A DNA stretch of 63,857 nt from Cyanobacteria bacterium M_surface_10_m2_179 (GTDB lineage Bacteria > Cyanobacteriota > Cyanobacteriia > PCC-6307 > Cyanobiaceae), in contig VGPW01000003.1 of the NCBI GenBank assembly GCA_016882545.1, positions 1-63,857 of the forward strand. The letters run 5' to 3'. Shown here piece by piece: positions 39,358-48,726 of this stretch (position 1 is its first letter; every line of letters starts with the position of its first letter). The notes under the pieces were generated by a model. The model was not told where the DNA came from, ran no database searches, and was given only the letters and a program-made list of their open reading frames with translations. The position numbers were made by a program, and so were the translations under genes.

Positions 39358-40482
39358 TCAATTCGCAGCCGCGGGGCCGATCTTCACAGGCAACCCCGTT
39401 CGCAATAACGCCGTGTTGCTCACCACGATGCGCTCACCCTTCTGCAACCCGGAGAGCAAGGGGTAGCGATCCCCCTGAAGTTGACCGAGCTGAACGGGGG
39501 TTTGCACCACAATCGGGGTGGCTGGTGGCAAGGCCTCAAGTTTCTGTTTCTGGCCCTCTGTGATCGTGGTGGACGCCTTGATCTTGGGCAGCGCCTGAGC
39601 GAGGGTCACGATGCGATACACAAACGGCTGCTGCGCCTGCATCAGCACCGCATTCACCGGCACGGAAAGCTGACGGGTGCTACCCGTGACGATCCGATTT
39701 TTCACATATTGGCCGGTTTTCAGGTTGCCCTTGGCATTCGGGAAGGCCGCCTTCACCAACACCGTGTTGGGCGATGAGCTGGAGCCACTCACGCCGAAAT
39801 AGGGGGAGATGAACACAATCTTGCCCTTGGCGGCCAGCGGTGGATTGGTTTGCGTTTTCAGCTCAACCGGCTGCCCCATCTTCACCCGCAGCGCCTGGGT
39901 GGCCGGCACATCCATCAGGGTCCAGAGATTGGAGTTATCCACAATCCCGGTGATCGCCTGGCCCTGCCGCACGTAATCACCAACCTTCACCGTGTCGAGA
40001 TCGCCGATCTCACCACTGATCGGAGCTGTGACGTATTTATATCCAAGGGTGGCAGCATCCGCTTTCACCTGATCGCGGCTCTGGATCGCCTGCGTGACAT
40101 AGAAATCACGATCACGGGTGGATACGGCACCCTGTTCGTTCAAGAAGATGTAGCGCTCTGCATTGAGGCGATCCTTGCGTGCCTCGGCCTGGGCGGCATT
40201 CAGCTGGGCCGTGGGCTGCACGTTGTCGAGCACCAGGATCGGCTGACCTGCCGACACCCGCTGGCCCTGCGACACCAGGATTTTCACAACCCTGCCGTCG
40301 GTTTCGGGCCGCAGCGCCACATCCTTGGTGGAGCTGAGAACGCTGATCACCTCAATCGATGGATTGAAATCGGCCTCGCCGATGCGCTCCACCTGCACCA
40401 CCAGCGGCGGCCGAGTTGGTGGTTGGGCTCCACACCCCGCCAGCAGGGCGATCAAGGGAAGTGGGGCCAGAGTGCGTCGCAC
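39358..40482 (-). CDS. RND efflux periplasmic adaptor (membrane-fusion) lipoprotein
   Basis: Lipobox LIALLAGCG; LRPETDGRVVKILVSQGQRVSAGQPILVLD; adjacent to RND pump. Confidence 0.95.
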   Translation of the reverse strand: MRRTLAPLPLIALLAGCGAQPPTRPPLVVQVERIGEADFNPSIEVISVLSSTKDVALRPETDGRVVKILVSQGQRVSAGQPILVLDNVQPTAQLNAAQAEARKDRLNAERYIFLNEQGAVSTRDRDFYVTQAIQSRDQVKADAATLGYKYVTAPISGEIGDLDTVKVGDYVRQGQAITGIVDNSNLWTLMDVPATQALRVKMGQPVELKTQTNPPLAAKGKIVFISPYFGVSGSSSSPNTVLVKAAFPNAKGNLKTGQYVKNRIVTGSTRQLSVPVNAVLMQAQQPFVYRIVTLAQALPKIKASTTITEGQKQKLEALPPATPIVVQTPVQLGQLQGDRYPLLSGLQKGERIVVSNTALLRTGLPVKIGPAAAN

Positions 40483-40561
40483 GGATCATCGACAGCGGCG
40501 CGCAACTTAACGGATCTGCAGCAGCCTTTCATCAGATGATGAGTGCTGGATCACGAGCGGT

Positions 40562-42781
40562 GTGAGCGACCTGTTCAGCCATCGCGGCGAGCAACTGCGC
40601 CAGAGCCTGGCCCCCCTCGCCGATCGGATGCGCCCCCGCAGCATCGACGACTTTCAGGGCCAGGAGGAGATCCTCGGTCCCGGCCGACTGCTGCGCCGAG
40701 CGATCGCCGCTGATCGCGTTGGCAACCTGATTCTGTACGGCCCACCGGGCGTTGGCAAAACCACCCTGGCGCGGATCATCGCCGCCAGCACCCGCGCCCA
40801 CTTCAGCAGCCTCAATGCCGTGCTGGCGGGGGTGAAGGACCTACGGGCCGAGGTGGAGGAGGCACGGCGGCGGCTGGAGCAGCACGGTCTGCGCAGCCTG
40901 CTGTTCATCGACGAGGTGCACCGCTTCAACAGCGCCCAGCAGGACGCGCTGCTGCCCTGGGTGGAAAACGGCACGGTGACGCTGATCGGCGCCACCACCG
41001 AAAACCCCTTCTTTGAGGTGAATAAGGCACTGGTGAGTCGTTCACGGCTGTTCCGCCTGCAGCCACTGCACCCCCATCACCTGCAACAACTGCTGCAACG
41101 CGCCCTGCGCGATCCAGAGCATGGCTACGGCAACCAAGCGGTCGCGATCAGCGACGAAGCCGCCGCCCACTTGGTGGATGTGGCCGGCGGCGACGCCCGC
41201 AGCCTGCTCAATGCCCTGGAGCTGGCGGTGGAAACCACCGATCCGGATGCCAACGGCTTGATCGCCATCAACCTGGCCATCGCCGAAGAATCGATCCAGC
41301 AACGGGCGGTGCTTTACGACAAGCAGGGCGATGCTCACTTCGACACGATCAGCGCCTTCATCAAATCGCTGCGGGGCAGTGATCCCGATGCCGCGCTCTT
41401 CTGGCTGGCGCGCATGGTGGAGGCCGGCGAAAACCCGCGATTCATCTTCCGGAGGATGCTGATTTCGGCCGGCGAAGACATCGGCCTGGCGGATCCACAG
41501 GCGATGGTGGTGGTGGAAGCCTGCGCCGCGGCCTTCGAGCGGGTGGGTCTGCCGGAGGGGCTCTACCCCCTCGCTCAGGCAGCCCTCTATCTGGCCGGCA
41601 CCGAGAAGAGCAACAGCCTGCTGGGTTTCTTCGATGCCCTCAAGAGCGTGAAGGCCACTAGCCGCCAGCAGGTGCCGGCCCACCTGCGCGATGCCCACCG
41701 CGATGGCCAAGCCTTCGGCGATGGGGTGGGCTATCGCTACCCCCACGCCTACGCCGAGCACTGGGTGGCGCAGCAATATCTACCAACACCCCTGCAGGGC
41801 CAGGTGTTCTGGCAGCCCGGCAGCCTGGGCTGGGAGGGATCGCGGCGCACTCTGCTGCAACAACGCCGGGCCGCCCAGCTGGCGGCGGCGGTGGAGCAGG
41901 AAGCCGAGCTGGGGGAGGTGCTCAGCAGCGGCCCCGACGATCCCGGCCTGGAGCGCTGGCTGCAGCGGCAGCTGGGCAGCGAGGGGGAGCGGCTGGATCA
42001 ACTGCGCAGCCGCCTCTGGCAGGACGTGCACTGGCAGCGCCACGAGCGCGTGTTGATCCTGGAGGCCCGCTCTCTGCTGTGGGCGATCGATCCGCTGCAA
42101 CACACCCCCGAAGGCGGCGTTGTGATCCAGGTGGCGACTGCCGCCGATGCCGAGCGATTGCAGGCGCAGCTGCAGGTGCTCGACAGCCTGCAGCGCCCCC
42201 GGATCCTGCAGGGCTCGCTCGAGGCAGTGGCCGCCGGGGTGGAACCGGGTGAGCAGTTTGAGTGGATGGCGGGGCGCCAGGCCTTGAGCCACCTGGCTGG
42301 CCAAGAGCTGGATCAGGCCATCGCACAGCTCGATCACCTGGCCGCCCCAACAGCCCAGCTGAGGCTGCTGTTCAGCCAACCGGCCCTGGGCCCGATCGCA
42401 GCCCTGCTGGCCACCGATGCTCTCTCGGCTCCGCTGCGCCAGCGGCTGGAGCCGGTGCAGGCGGCCGAAACCACCTGGCTGGAGAACGGACCTGATCGCC
42501 CCCGATTGGAGCGCAGCCTCAAGAAACGGGGCTGGCAGCTGCACTGGCAGGCCTGGGACGAACCACTCCAGCTCAGCCTGAGCGAAGCCCTGATTCAGCG
42601 CTGGCTGGGAGCCGAAGCGCCCTACCGGCGCCAATTGGCCGGCCTGCTCAACGCCGCCGAGCTGCAGCAGCTGCAAGCAGAACTGCAGCGCCTGGTGGGC
42701 CTGCAGCTCCCCCAGCAACTCAGCCACCAGTTGTTGGCTGCCAGTCGGCAACCAGCCACAAAAAAACCGGCCTCTGCCTAA
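40562..42781 (+). CDS. rarA: RarA/MgsA replication-associated AAA+ ATPase fused to about 300-aa C-terminal domain
   Basis: PLADRMRPRSIDDFQGQEEILGPGRLLRRAI...LYGPPGVGKTTLARIIA...FIDEVHRFNSAQQDALLPWVENGTVTLIGATTENPFFEVN; long extra C-terminus. Confidence 0.93.
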   Translation: MSDLFSHRGEQLRQSLAPLADRMRPRSIDDFQGQEEILGPGRLLRRAIAADRVGNLILYGPPGVGKTTLARIIAASTRAHFSSLNAVLAGVKDLRAEVEEARRRLEQHGLRSLLFIDEVHRFNSAQQDALLPWVENGTVTLIGATTENPFFEVNKALVSRSRLFRLQPLHPHHLQQLLQRALRDPEHGYGNQAVAISDEAAAHLVDVAGGDARSLLNALELAVETTDPDANGLIAINLAIAEESIQQRAVLYDKQGDAHFDTISAFIKSLRGSDPDAALFWLARMVEAGENPRFIFRRMLISAGEDIGLADPQAMVVVEACAAAFERVGLPEGLYPLAQAALYLAGTEKSNSLLGFFDALKSVKATSRQQVPAHLRDAHRDGQAFGDGVGYRYPHAYAEHWVAQQYLPTPLQGQVFWQPGSLGWEGSRRTLLQQRRAAQLAAAVEQEAELGEVLSSGPDDPGLERWLQRQLGSEGERLDQLRSRLWQDVHWQRHERVLILEARSLLWAIDPLQHTPEGGVVIQVATAADAERLQAQLQVLDSLQRPRILQGSLEAVAAGVEPGEQFEWMAGRQALSHLAGQELDQAIAQLDHLAAPTAQLRLLFSQPALGPIAALLATDALSAPLRQRLEPVQAAETTWLENGPDRPRLERSLKKRGWQLHWQAWDEPLQLSLSEALIQRWLGAEAPYRRQLAGLLNAAELQQLQAELQRLVGLQLPQQLSHQLLAASRQPATKKPASA

Positions 42782-42793
42782 GGCAGGGGCCGG
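42763..42793 (-). terminator. Intrinsic terminator for the minus-strand gene at 42831-43508; overlaps the 3' end of rarA
   Basis: Plus strand AAAAAAA-CCGGCCTCTGCC-TAA-GGCAGGGGCCGG; loop contains the rarA TAA. Confidence 0.8.
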
Positions 42794-42830
42794 AATGTTC
42801 GTTGGTTGGGCTGCAGGCAACCCGCCCGAA

Positions 42831-43508
42831 TCACCAGAGGCCGCGAACGGCTGGAGCAGGAGCGGCAGCCGGAGCTTCAGCGGTGTAAGCCGCGATGCAG
42901 GCGGGGGTGTTCATGTACCAGCTGAGCAGCGATGTGGCGCGCTGGCTGTTGGAGGCATCATTCACATCGCACACCTTCATGGCGCCATGCAGGCGCTGGT
43001 CGGTGGGCAGATTCGACATCATGCCGTAGCTGGACAGTTTGCCGTCAGCGGAATCAAGAATGATGGCGCTGCGCACAGCCTCCAGACTCTTCTGCTGGCT
43101 GTAATAGGGGGTGTAGTTGTTCTGCTGAATGCTTTCAGACAGGAACTGCTCACCCTTGGATGAATAGAGGAAGTCGGCCACAGCCACAACATCCACCGTG
43201 TATTCCTTCTGCAGGCCAGCCTGCAGCTCGTCACGGGTCCAGCCGGAGAGATCCTTGAGATCCTTCGGCACCGGGTTGTTGATCACCTCAGTGCCACCCA
43301 GGGGCAGCAAGGTGTTGGAGCGCACGAATCCCATGCTCACGGCACGGGCGGTTTGGGTGGGCAGGCCTTCCTGGATGAAGGTGGGCGAGCCGTAGCGCAC
43401 GCCGGCCTGATCCGAATTGATGGTGGTGGGGCCCTGGGGGATGGCCTGAGCCGAGAGGCCTGCGAGCAGGACACCAGCGCCAGCCAAGGGGAGAAGAACC
43501 TTGCGCAT
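42831..43508 (-). CDS. Secreted cyanobacterial protein with DUF1400-like region
   Basis: Signal peptide MRKVLLPLAGAGVLLAGLSAQA; YTVDVVAVADFLYSSKGEQFLSESIQQNNYTPYYSQQKSLEAVRSAIILDSADGKLSSYGMM. Confidence 0.55.
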   Translation of the reverse strand: MRKVLLPLAGAGVLLAGLSAQAIPQGPTTINSDQAGVRYGSPTFIQEGLPTQTARAVSMGFVRSNTLLPLGGTEVINNPVPKDLKDLSGWTRDELQAGLQKEYTVDVVAVADFLYSSKGEQFLSESIQQNNYTPYYSQQKSLEAVRSAIILDSADGKLSSYGMMSNLPTDQRLHGAMKVCDVNDASNSQRATSLLSWYMNTPACIAAYTAEAPAAAPAPAVRGLW

Positions 43509-43611
43509 GGTTGAGCAGAGGATGACTCTCCCGGTATGGCGATCCCTTCGAGCGGGGTCGGCCATCTGAAGCCTGTTTTAAGAATCGGTTATCAGAAAAC
43601 GGCACGTCGCT

Positions 43612-44124
43612 TCAGGATCGTTCGCCCCGACTGCTGCGGCTTGCCCGCTCCAGCGGCAGCCATCCCGCCGGGCAGCGCAGCTGATCGCGCTGCACCCGAA
43701 ACCCCTCAGGTGTGCCCCGCCCCCGGCAGGCCACACCCCGCGGCACACCCTCCTCCGCCTGCACCCGCGCCACGTAGCGCTCCTCACCGGCGCGGGGAAT
43801 CAGCAACAGCTGCACCATGTCAGCCGATTCCTGGATGCGGGCCTCCATGTCTTCAGGGGCTTCAATCCCCAGCACATCGAGGTAACCGCTGAAACCTCCC
43901 CAGAAATAACGGGTGATTTCACCGCCCACAAAGCGGCCCAACACCTCGGTGGCGCGAGCCTGGCCATCCTGTTGCGCCTCCTGGCTGGCGAGATCTGCCA
44001 GTACACGGTCGGTCTGGGCGCCGGTGCGCATGGCCAGCGGCGGAGCGAAGCGCCACTGGGCCAGCCCCGCCAACCCGAGCAGGCTCAGCAGGCTGAGCAC
44101 ACTCACACGCAGGGCGATCGACAT
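43612..44124 (-). CDS. Secreted/anchored hypothetical protein
   Basis: MSIALRVSVLSLLSLLGLAGLAQWRFAPP...TRYFWGGFSGYLDVLGIEAPEDMEARIQESADMVQLLLIPRAGEERYVARV. Confidence 0.65.
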   Translation of the reverse strand: MSIALRVSVLSLLSLLGLAGLAQWRFAPPLAMRTGAQTDRVLADLASQEAQQDGQARATEVLGRFVGGEITRYFWGGFSGYLDVLGIEAPEDMEARIQESADMVQLLLIPRAGEERYVARVQAEEGVPRGVACRGRGTPEGFRVQRDQLRCPAGWLPLERASRSSRGERS

Positions 44125-44161
44125 GGGTGCAGGCCCCACAGCGGCTTGAAACGGCCGGACC

Positions 44162-44812
44162 CTAGCCCCAGATTCCCGGCTCGACAGCCTCCCCCACCAC
44201 CCCACACAACCAGCCGTCACGCTGCAGGCACTGGCACGGCGGCTGCCATCCCTCCTGCAGATGCAGCAGGCGCTGCTGGGCGGCGTCCCAGCACCAATGG
44301 CGCAGATCACGCGCCAGGCTGCTGGCTTGCCACTTGATCGCCGCTTCCTTCCGCACCCAGCTCGCCAACACCGCCTCGCGTCGGCGCTCCGGTGCTAGCC
44401 CCTGGAGCTGCTGCCATTCCTGCGCAGGGAAGAAGCGCCGCGCCAACAGGTCGGCCTGCAGGGGGCGTGCCTGCCACTCCAGATCCACCCCGATCGGCCA
44501 CGGCGACCAAGCCAGCAGCAGCAGCTCCCGGCTGTGGCTGAGGCTCACATGGCCATGGCCGCTCGCCAGCCGAGGCGCCTCTCCGGGGGGGCTGTGCAAC
44601 GGCACCGCCGCGGCCGGCAACTGCAACAGCGGCGCGAGGCGCCCGCGCAACAGGCTGCGGCTGATGCGGTAGCGCTGCTGCAGCGGCGCGGGCAGTGCGG
44701 TGCTCCAGGCCTGCTCCGCCTCCGAAAGACACAAGGCTGGCGGCGCCGTGAGCGGTAGCAGCCAGAGATGCGGGCGGGCGGTCATCGGCGCGGCAGCTGA
44801 GGCTTCAGCCAT
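44162..44812 (-). CDS. 4'-phosphopantetheinyl transferase (Sfp-type)
   Basis: HVSLSHSRELLLLAWSPWPIGVDLEW...RFFPAQEW...ASWVRKEAAIKW. Confidence 0.92.
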   Translation of the reverse strand: MAEASAAAPMTARPHLWLLPLTAPPALCLSEAEQAWSTALPAPLQQRYRISRSLLRGRLAPLLQLPAAAVPLHSPPGEAPRLASGHGHVSLSHSRELLLLAWSPWPIGVDLEWQARPLQADLLARRFFPAQEWQQLQGLAPERRREAVLASWVRKEAAIKWQASSLARDLRHWCWDAAQQRLLHLQEGWQPPCQCLQRDGWLCGVVGEAVEPGIWG

Positions 44813-44848
44813 CCCCTTAGGCTCCCGCCATCGCACTCGCTACACCCC

Positions 44849-45316
44849 ATGGCTCTGCAGATCGGTGATGCCGCACCCGACTTCACCCTCCCTGACCAGA
44901 ACGGCACAGCTGTGAGCCTGGCCTCTTTCCGGGGGCAGCGTGTGGTGATCTACTTCTATCCCAAGGACGACACCCCGGGCTGCACCAAGGAGGCCTGCAA
45001 CTTCCGCGACCAGTGGTCGGCCTTCGAGCAACACAACATCGCCGTGCTGGGCATCAGCAAAGACGGTGCCGCCAGCCACAGCAAATTCATCACCAAATAC
45101 GAGCTGCCCTTCACGCTGCTCAGCGATGCCGAACCCTGCCCGGTGGCCGAGAGCTACGGCAGCTACGGCCTCAAGAAGTTCATGGGCCGCGAATACATGG
45201 GGATGATGCGCCACACCTTCGTGGTGGATGCCAACGGCGCGATCGAGAAGGCTTACACCAAGGTGAAAGCCGAAACCATGGCCGACGACATCCTGCGGGA
45301 TCTGGGCCTGGCCTGA
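44849..45316 (+). CDS. bcp: Thioredoxin-dependent peroxiredoxin, Bcp/PrxQ type
   Basis: VVIYFYPKDDTPGCTKEACNFRDQW. Confidence 0.96.
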   Translation: MALQIGDAAPDFTLPDQNGTAVSLASFRGQRVVIYFYPKDDTPGCTKEACNFRDQWSAFEQHNIAVLGISKDGAASHSKFITKYELPFTLLSDAEPCPVAESYGSYGLKKFMGREYMGMMRHTFVVDANGAIEKAYTKVKAETMADDILRDLGLA

Positions 45317-45321
45317 GCGGT

Positions 45322-46020
45322 TCAAGCCAGCAGGCCCACCGCCGGCAACGCCGCCAGGGCCTGCAGCGCCAGATCCGGAGCCAGCACCGGCTCCAGCTGC
45401 TGCTCCACCAGCAAGGGGTGCAGCAGGGTGGCGTCACCACCGGTGAGCCAGAGCGTCCAGGGCTCGGAGGGCTCGCTCACCAGCAGGTCGCGCCAGGCCT
45501 GGGCGATCGCCGCGGCCACGCTGCGGGCGCAGCCCTGCAGCATCGCCGCTTCGGTGTCACGCGGCCAGGCTTGCTGCAGCTGTAAAGCCAGTGGCTCCAC
45601 TGCCGGCAGCTGGGCGGTGGAGCCATGGAGGCTGCGCAGCTGCAGCTGCACCCCAGCGCTGATGCGCCCGCCGCCAAAGCAGCCGGCCCCATCAATGCGG
45701 GTGAGGCTCAAGGCGGTGCCGGCATCCGCCACCAGCACGCCAGCGCCCTGCTGCCGCCAGGCCCCCCAGCCCACCAGCGCCCGATCCACCCCCAACCAGC
45801 TCGGCAGCCCCTGCAACGGCACATCCGCCAGCTGAATCTGGGCGTGAGCCGGCGGTGCCGCCAGGGCCGGTGTGGGGCCAACCGCCGCCCAGGCCTGCAG
45901 CTCCTCCCAGCAAGGGGCAATCCCCGCCTGGGGAGGCAGCTCGTGCCAGCAGCGCCAGGGCGCGGATCCCGCCTCGGCCCAATGCCAGCGGCTGTTGCCG
46001 ATCAGCAACAGCCGCGCCAC
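45322..46020 (-). CDS. coaX: Type III pantothenate kinase
   Basis: MARLLLIGNSRWHW; DRALVGWGAWRQQGAGVLVADAGTALSLTRIDGAGCFGGGRISAG; WLTGGDATLL. Confidence 0.88.
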   Translation of the reverse strand: MARLLLIGNSRWHWAEAGSAPWRCWHELPPQAGIAPCWEELQAWAAVGPTPALAAPPAHAQIQLADVPLQGLPSWLGVDRALVGWGAWRQQGAGVLVADAGTALSLTRIDGAGCFGGGRISAGVQLQLRSLHGSTAQLPAVEPLALQLQQAWPRDTEAAMLQGCARSVAAAIAQAWRDLLVSEPSEPWTLWLTGGDATLLHPLLVEQQLEPVLAPDLALQALAALPAVGLLA

Positions 46021-46021
46021 C

Positions 46022-46744
46022 TCAGATCCCCTCGCCGGCCATCCCGGGCAGGTGGATGCCGCACTCCTGCTTCAACCCGCCGAAGCGGGTGGCCCGGCCG
46101 CTGATGCCGCCATCGTCGGGGGCACTGGAATGCCAATCACCAACGGTGGAATAGCCCTGCTCAAACAGCGGGTGCTGGGGCAAGTCGTGCTCCTGCATGT
46201 AGTAGTACACGTCCTTATTGGTCCAGGCCAGCAGGGGCCGCAGCGCCCAGCGCCCCCGCACCTGGGCCAGCGGTTGCATCGTGCTGCGGTGATCGGTCTG
46301 CCGGCCGCGCACGCCGCTGGCCCAGCAGCGCACTCCCAGCTGCTCCAGGGCGCGATCCAGGGGCTCCACCTTGCGCAGGCGGTGGTAGGTCTCCAGGTCT
46401 TCAATCCGGCCGGTCTCCCAGAGGCGGCCATGCAGGGCCTCCATCCGCGCCGGCGACAGCTGCGACTGGGCCACATGCACCTGCAGGCCCAGCCGATCGA
46501 TCAGGGTTTCGGCGTAGTGATACGTCTCCGGCGGCAGATAGCCGGTGTCCACCCAGATCACCGGCACGGAGCGCTCTAGCTGGCTGATCAGGTGCAGTGA
46601 CACAGCCGCCTGAATCCCGAAGCTGGTGGTGAGGGCGAAACCATCTCCAAACTGCGCCAACCCCCAGCCCATGCAGCCCAGGGCATCCAGCTGCTCCAGT
46701 TCCGCGCAGGCCCGCTGCGAGTCAATCGCCGTAGAGGTGGTCAT
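46022..46744 (-). CDS. cysH: Phosphoadenylyl-sulfate reductase
   Basis: TTSFGIQAAVSLHLI...PVIWVDTGYLPPETYHYAE...CWASGVRGRQTDHRS...PLLAWTNKDVYYYM...C-terminal ECGIH. Confidence 0.96.
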   Translation of the reverse strand: MTTSTAIDSQRACAELEQLDALGCMGWGLAQFGDGFALTTSFGIQAAVSLHLISQLERSVPVIWVDTGYLPPETYHYAETLIDRLGLQVHVAQSQLSPARMEALHGRLWETGRIEDLETYHRLRKVEPLDRALEQLGVRCWASGVRGRQTDHRSTMQPLAQVRGRWALRPLLAWTNKDVYYYMQEHDLPQHPLFEQGYSTVGDWHSSAPDDGGISGRATRFGGLKQECGIHLPGMAGEGI

Positions 46745-46834
46745 CCCCCCATCCTCCACTGCCGCGGGAACAGCTGCGTCAGGGCCGCAGCCGCTGGTTA
46801 GGGTTCGCGCAACACCCTGTGTCCGGGCGAAACC

Positions 46835-48025
46835 GTGCCGCCAACCGAGGCCGATCAGCAACCCATCGTGGTGGTGGGAGGCGGATTCGGCGGCCTCAGC
46901 GCAGCCCTGGAGCTGGCGGCGGCCAGCCCGAGCACACCGGTGCTGCTGATGGAGCCCCAGGAGCGATTCCTGTTCCTGCCCCTGCTCTACGAGCTGCTCA
47001 GCGGTGAACTGCGCCGCTGGGAGATCGCACCGCGCTACAGCGAGCTGCTGGCGGGTCGCGGGCTGGCCTGGCTGCAGGAGCGGGTGAGCAGCATCAACAC
47101 CAGCGAGCGCTCCCTGATCACGCAGCAGGGCCGCCAGCTGCACTACAGCCAGCTGGTGATTGCCACCGGCGGCCAACCGATCACCTACGGCATTCCCGGC
47201 GTGCTGGAGCACACCCTGGGTTTCCGCAGCCTGGCGGATGTGGATCGCCTCAAGGCGCTGGTGGAGCAGCTGAAGCTGCAGCGACGCCCCCTGCAGCGGC
47301 TGGTGATTGTGGGAGCCGGGGCCAGTGGTGTGGAGCTGGCCTGCAAGCTCGCCGATCTGCTGCAGGGCGCCGCGGTGGTGGAGTTGGTGGAGCAGGGCGA
47401 CGACCTGCTACCCCAGGCCAAATCATTCAATCGTGATCAGGCGCGCCAGGCGCTGCTGCAGCGCGACATCCGGCTACGCACCGGCACGCGGGTCACCAGC
47501 GTGCAAGCGGATAGCCTGAGCCTGCAGCGCTCCGCCAACAGCAGCGAACAGCTCAGCTGCGATGGCGTGATCTGGACCGGCGGTGTGGTGGGCAGCGTGC
47601 CGGCCCTCACGCCCGCCCAGGAGCTCGATGGCCGGGGGCGACTGCCGTGCGATGCCGAGCTGCGGGTGATCGGCTGCGAGCAAGTGTTTGCGATCGGCGA
47701 TGCGGCGGTCTGCGCCGAAGCCAGCGGCAGCGCCCTGCCCGCCTCAGCCTTACCGGCCACAGCGCAGGTGGCCTATCAACAGGCCGCCTGCGTGGCGGCC
47801 AATGTGCTGCGTCAACGCCGCGGCGACGCGCTCGAGCCCTTCATCTGGAAGGATCTGGGCGAAATGCTGGGGCTGGGCATCGGCCAGGCCACGCTCACGG
47901 GCATGGGATTCACCCTGGCCGGCCCCGCGGCATTCCAGCTGCGGCGCCTCGCCTACCTGGCCCGGATGCCGGGCCTGCAGCACCAGCTGCGCGTGGCCGG
48001 CGGCTGGCTGGCTGATTGGTTCTGA
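46835..48025 (+). CDS. Type II NAD(P)H dehydrogenase / FAD-dependent pyridine nucleotide-disulfide oxidoreductase
   Basis: IVVVGGGFGGLSAALELA...LVIVGAGASGVELACKLADLL...VFAIGDAAVC; GTG start. Confidence 0.9.
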   Translation: MPPTEADQQPIVVVGGGFGGLSAALELAAASPSTPVLLMEPQERFLFLPLLYELLSGELRRWEIAPRYSELLAGRGLAWLQERVSSINTSERSLITQQGRQLHYSQLVIATGGQPITYGIPGVLEHTLGFRSLADVDRLKALVEQLKLQRRPLQRLVIVGAGASGVELACKLADLLQGAAVVELVEQGDDLLPQAKSFNRDQARQALLQRDIRLRTGTRVTSVQADSLSLQRSANSSEQLSCDGVIWTGGVVGSVPALTPAQELDGRGRLPCDAELRVIGCEQVFAIGDAAVCAEASGSALPASALPATAQVAYQQAACVAANVLRQRRGDALEPFIWKDLGEMLGLGIGQATLTGMGFTLAGPAAFQLRRLAYLARMPGLQHQLRVAGGWLADWF

Positions 48026-48048
48026 ACCAGACCCACCCCGCCCTGCCG

Positions 48049-48726
48049 ATGACCCACCAGCGCCAACCCGAGGGATTGCTGCTCGATGCGATGGGCACCC
48101 TGATCGGCCTGCGGCGCTCGGTGGGCAGCACCTACGCCGCCTTTGCCGCCGAACACGGCGTGATCGTGAAGGCGGAGGCGATCAATGCCGTATTCCCGAA
48201 GCTGTTCCGGGCGGCGCCGCCGCTGGCCTTTCCCGGCGTGGAAGGCGAGGCGCTGCTGGCCGCCGAGCAGGCGTGGTGGATTGAGCTGATTGCGGCCTGC
48301 CTCAAGGCCTGCGGCCACAACGAGCCCCTGCCCCCCGCCCTGGGGCCGGCGCTGTTCCAGCATTTCGCCACGGCTGAGCCGTGGCAGGTGTATGCCGATG
48401 TGGCCGAGCACCTGCAGCGCTGGCGCGCCGCTGGGCTGAAGCTGGCGGTGGTGAGCAACTTTGATCAGCGCCTGCAGCCGCTGCTGGAGCAGCTGCACCT
48501 GGCGGCGCTGCTGGATGCGGTGGTGGTGTCGTCGCAGGTGGGTGCCGCCAAACCCGATCCCCGGCCTTTTCAGCACGCATTGCAACTGCTCGATCTACCA
48601 GCCGAAGCGGCGTGGCACATCGGCGACAGCCCAGAGGATGAAGCCGGCGCCAGGGCGGCCGGGGTGCGCTGCGTTCTGATCGAACGACGTCAACCGGCCG
48701 GCACCCCGAGCAGCACAGCCGCTTGA
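48049..48726 (+). CDS. HAD-superfamily hydrolase (REG-2/HAD-IA-like)
   Basis: LLLDAMGTLIGLRRSVGSTYAAFAAEHG...LKLAVVSNFDQRL...GAAKPDPRPF...WHIGDSPEDEAGARAAG. Confidence 0.9.
   Translation: MTHQRQPEGLLLDAMGTLIGLRRSVGSTYAAFAAEHGVIVKAEAINAVFPKLFRAAPPLAFPGVEGEALLAAEQAWWIELIAACLKACGHNEPLPPALGPALFQHFATAEPWQVYADVAEHLQRWRAAGLKLAVVSNFDQRLQPLLEQLHLAALLDAVVVSSQVGAAKPDPRPFQHALQLLDLPAEAAWHIGDSPEDEAGARAAGVRCVLIERRQPAGTPSSTAA

Noticed and set aside
36040-40482. RND pump and adaptor as a novel efflux island
   Set aside because: Standard HAE1 pump plus MFP lipoprotein pair; no unusual domains, and absence of a local TolC homologue is common.
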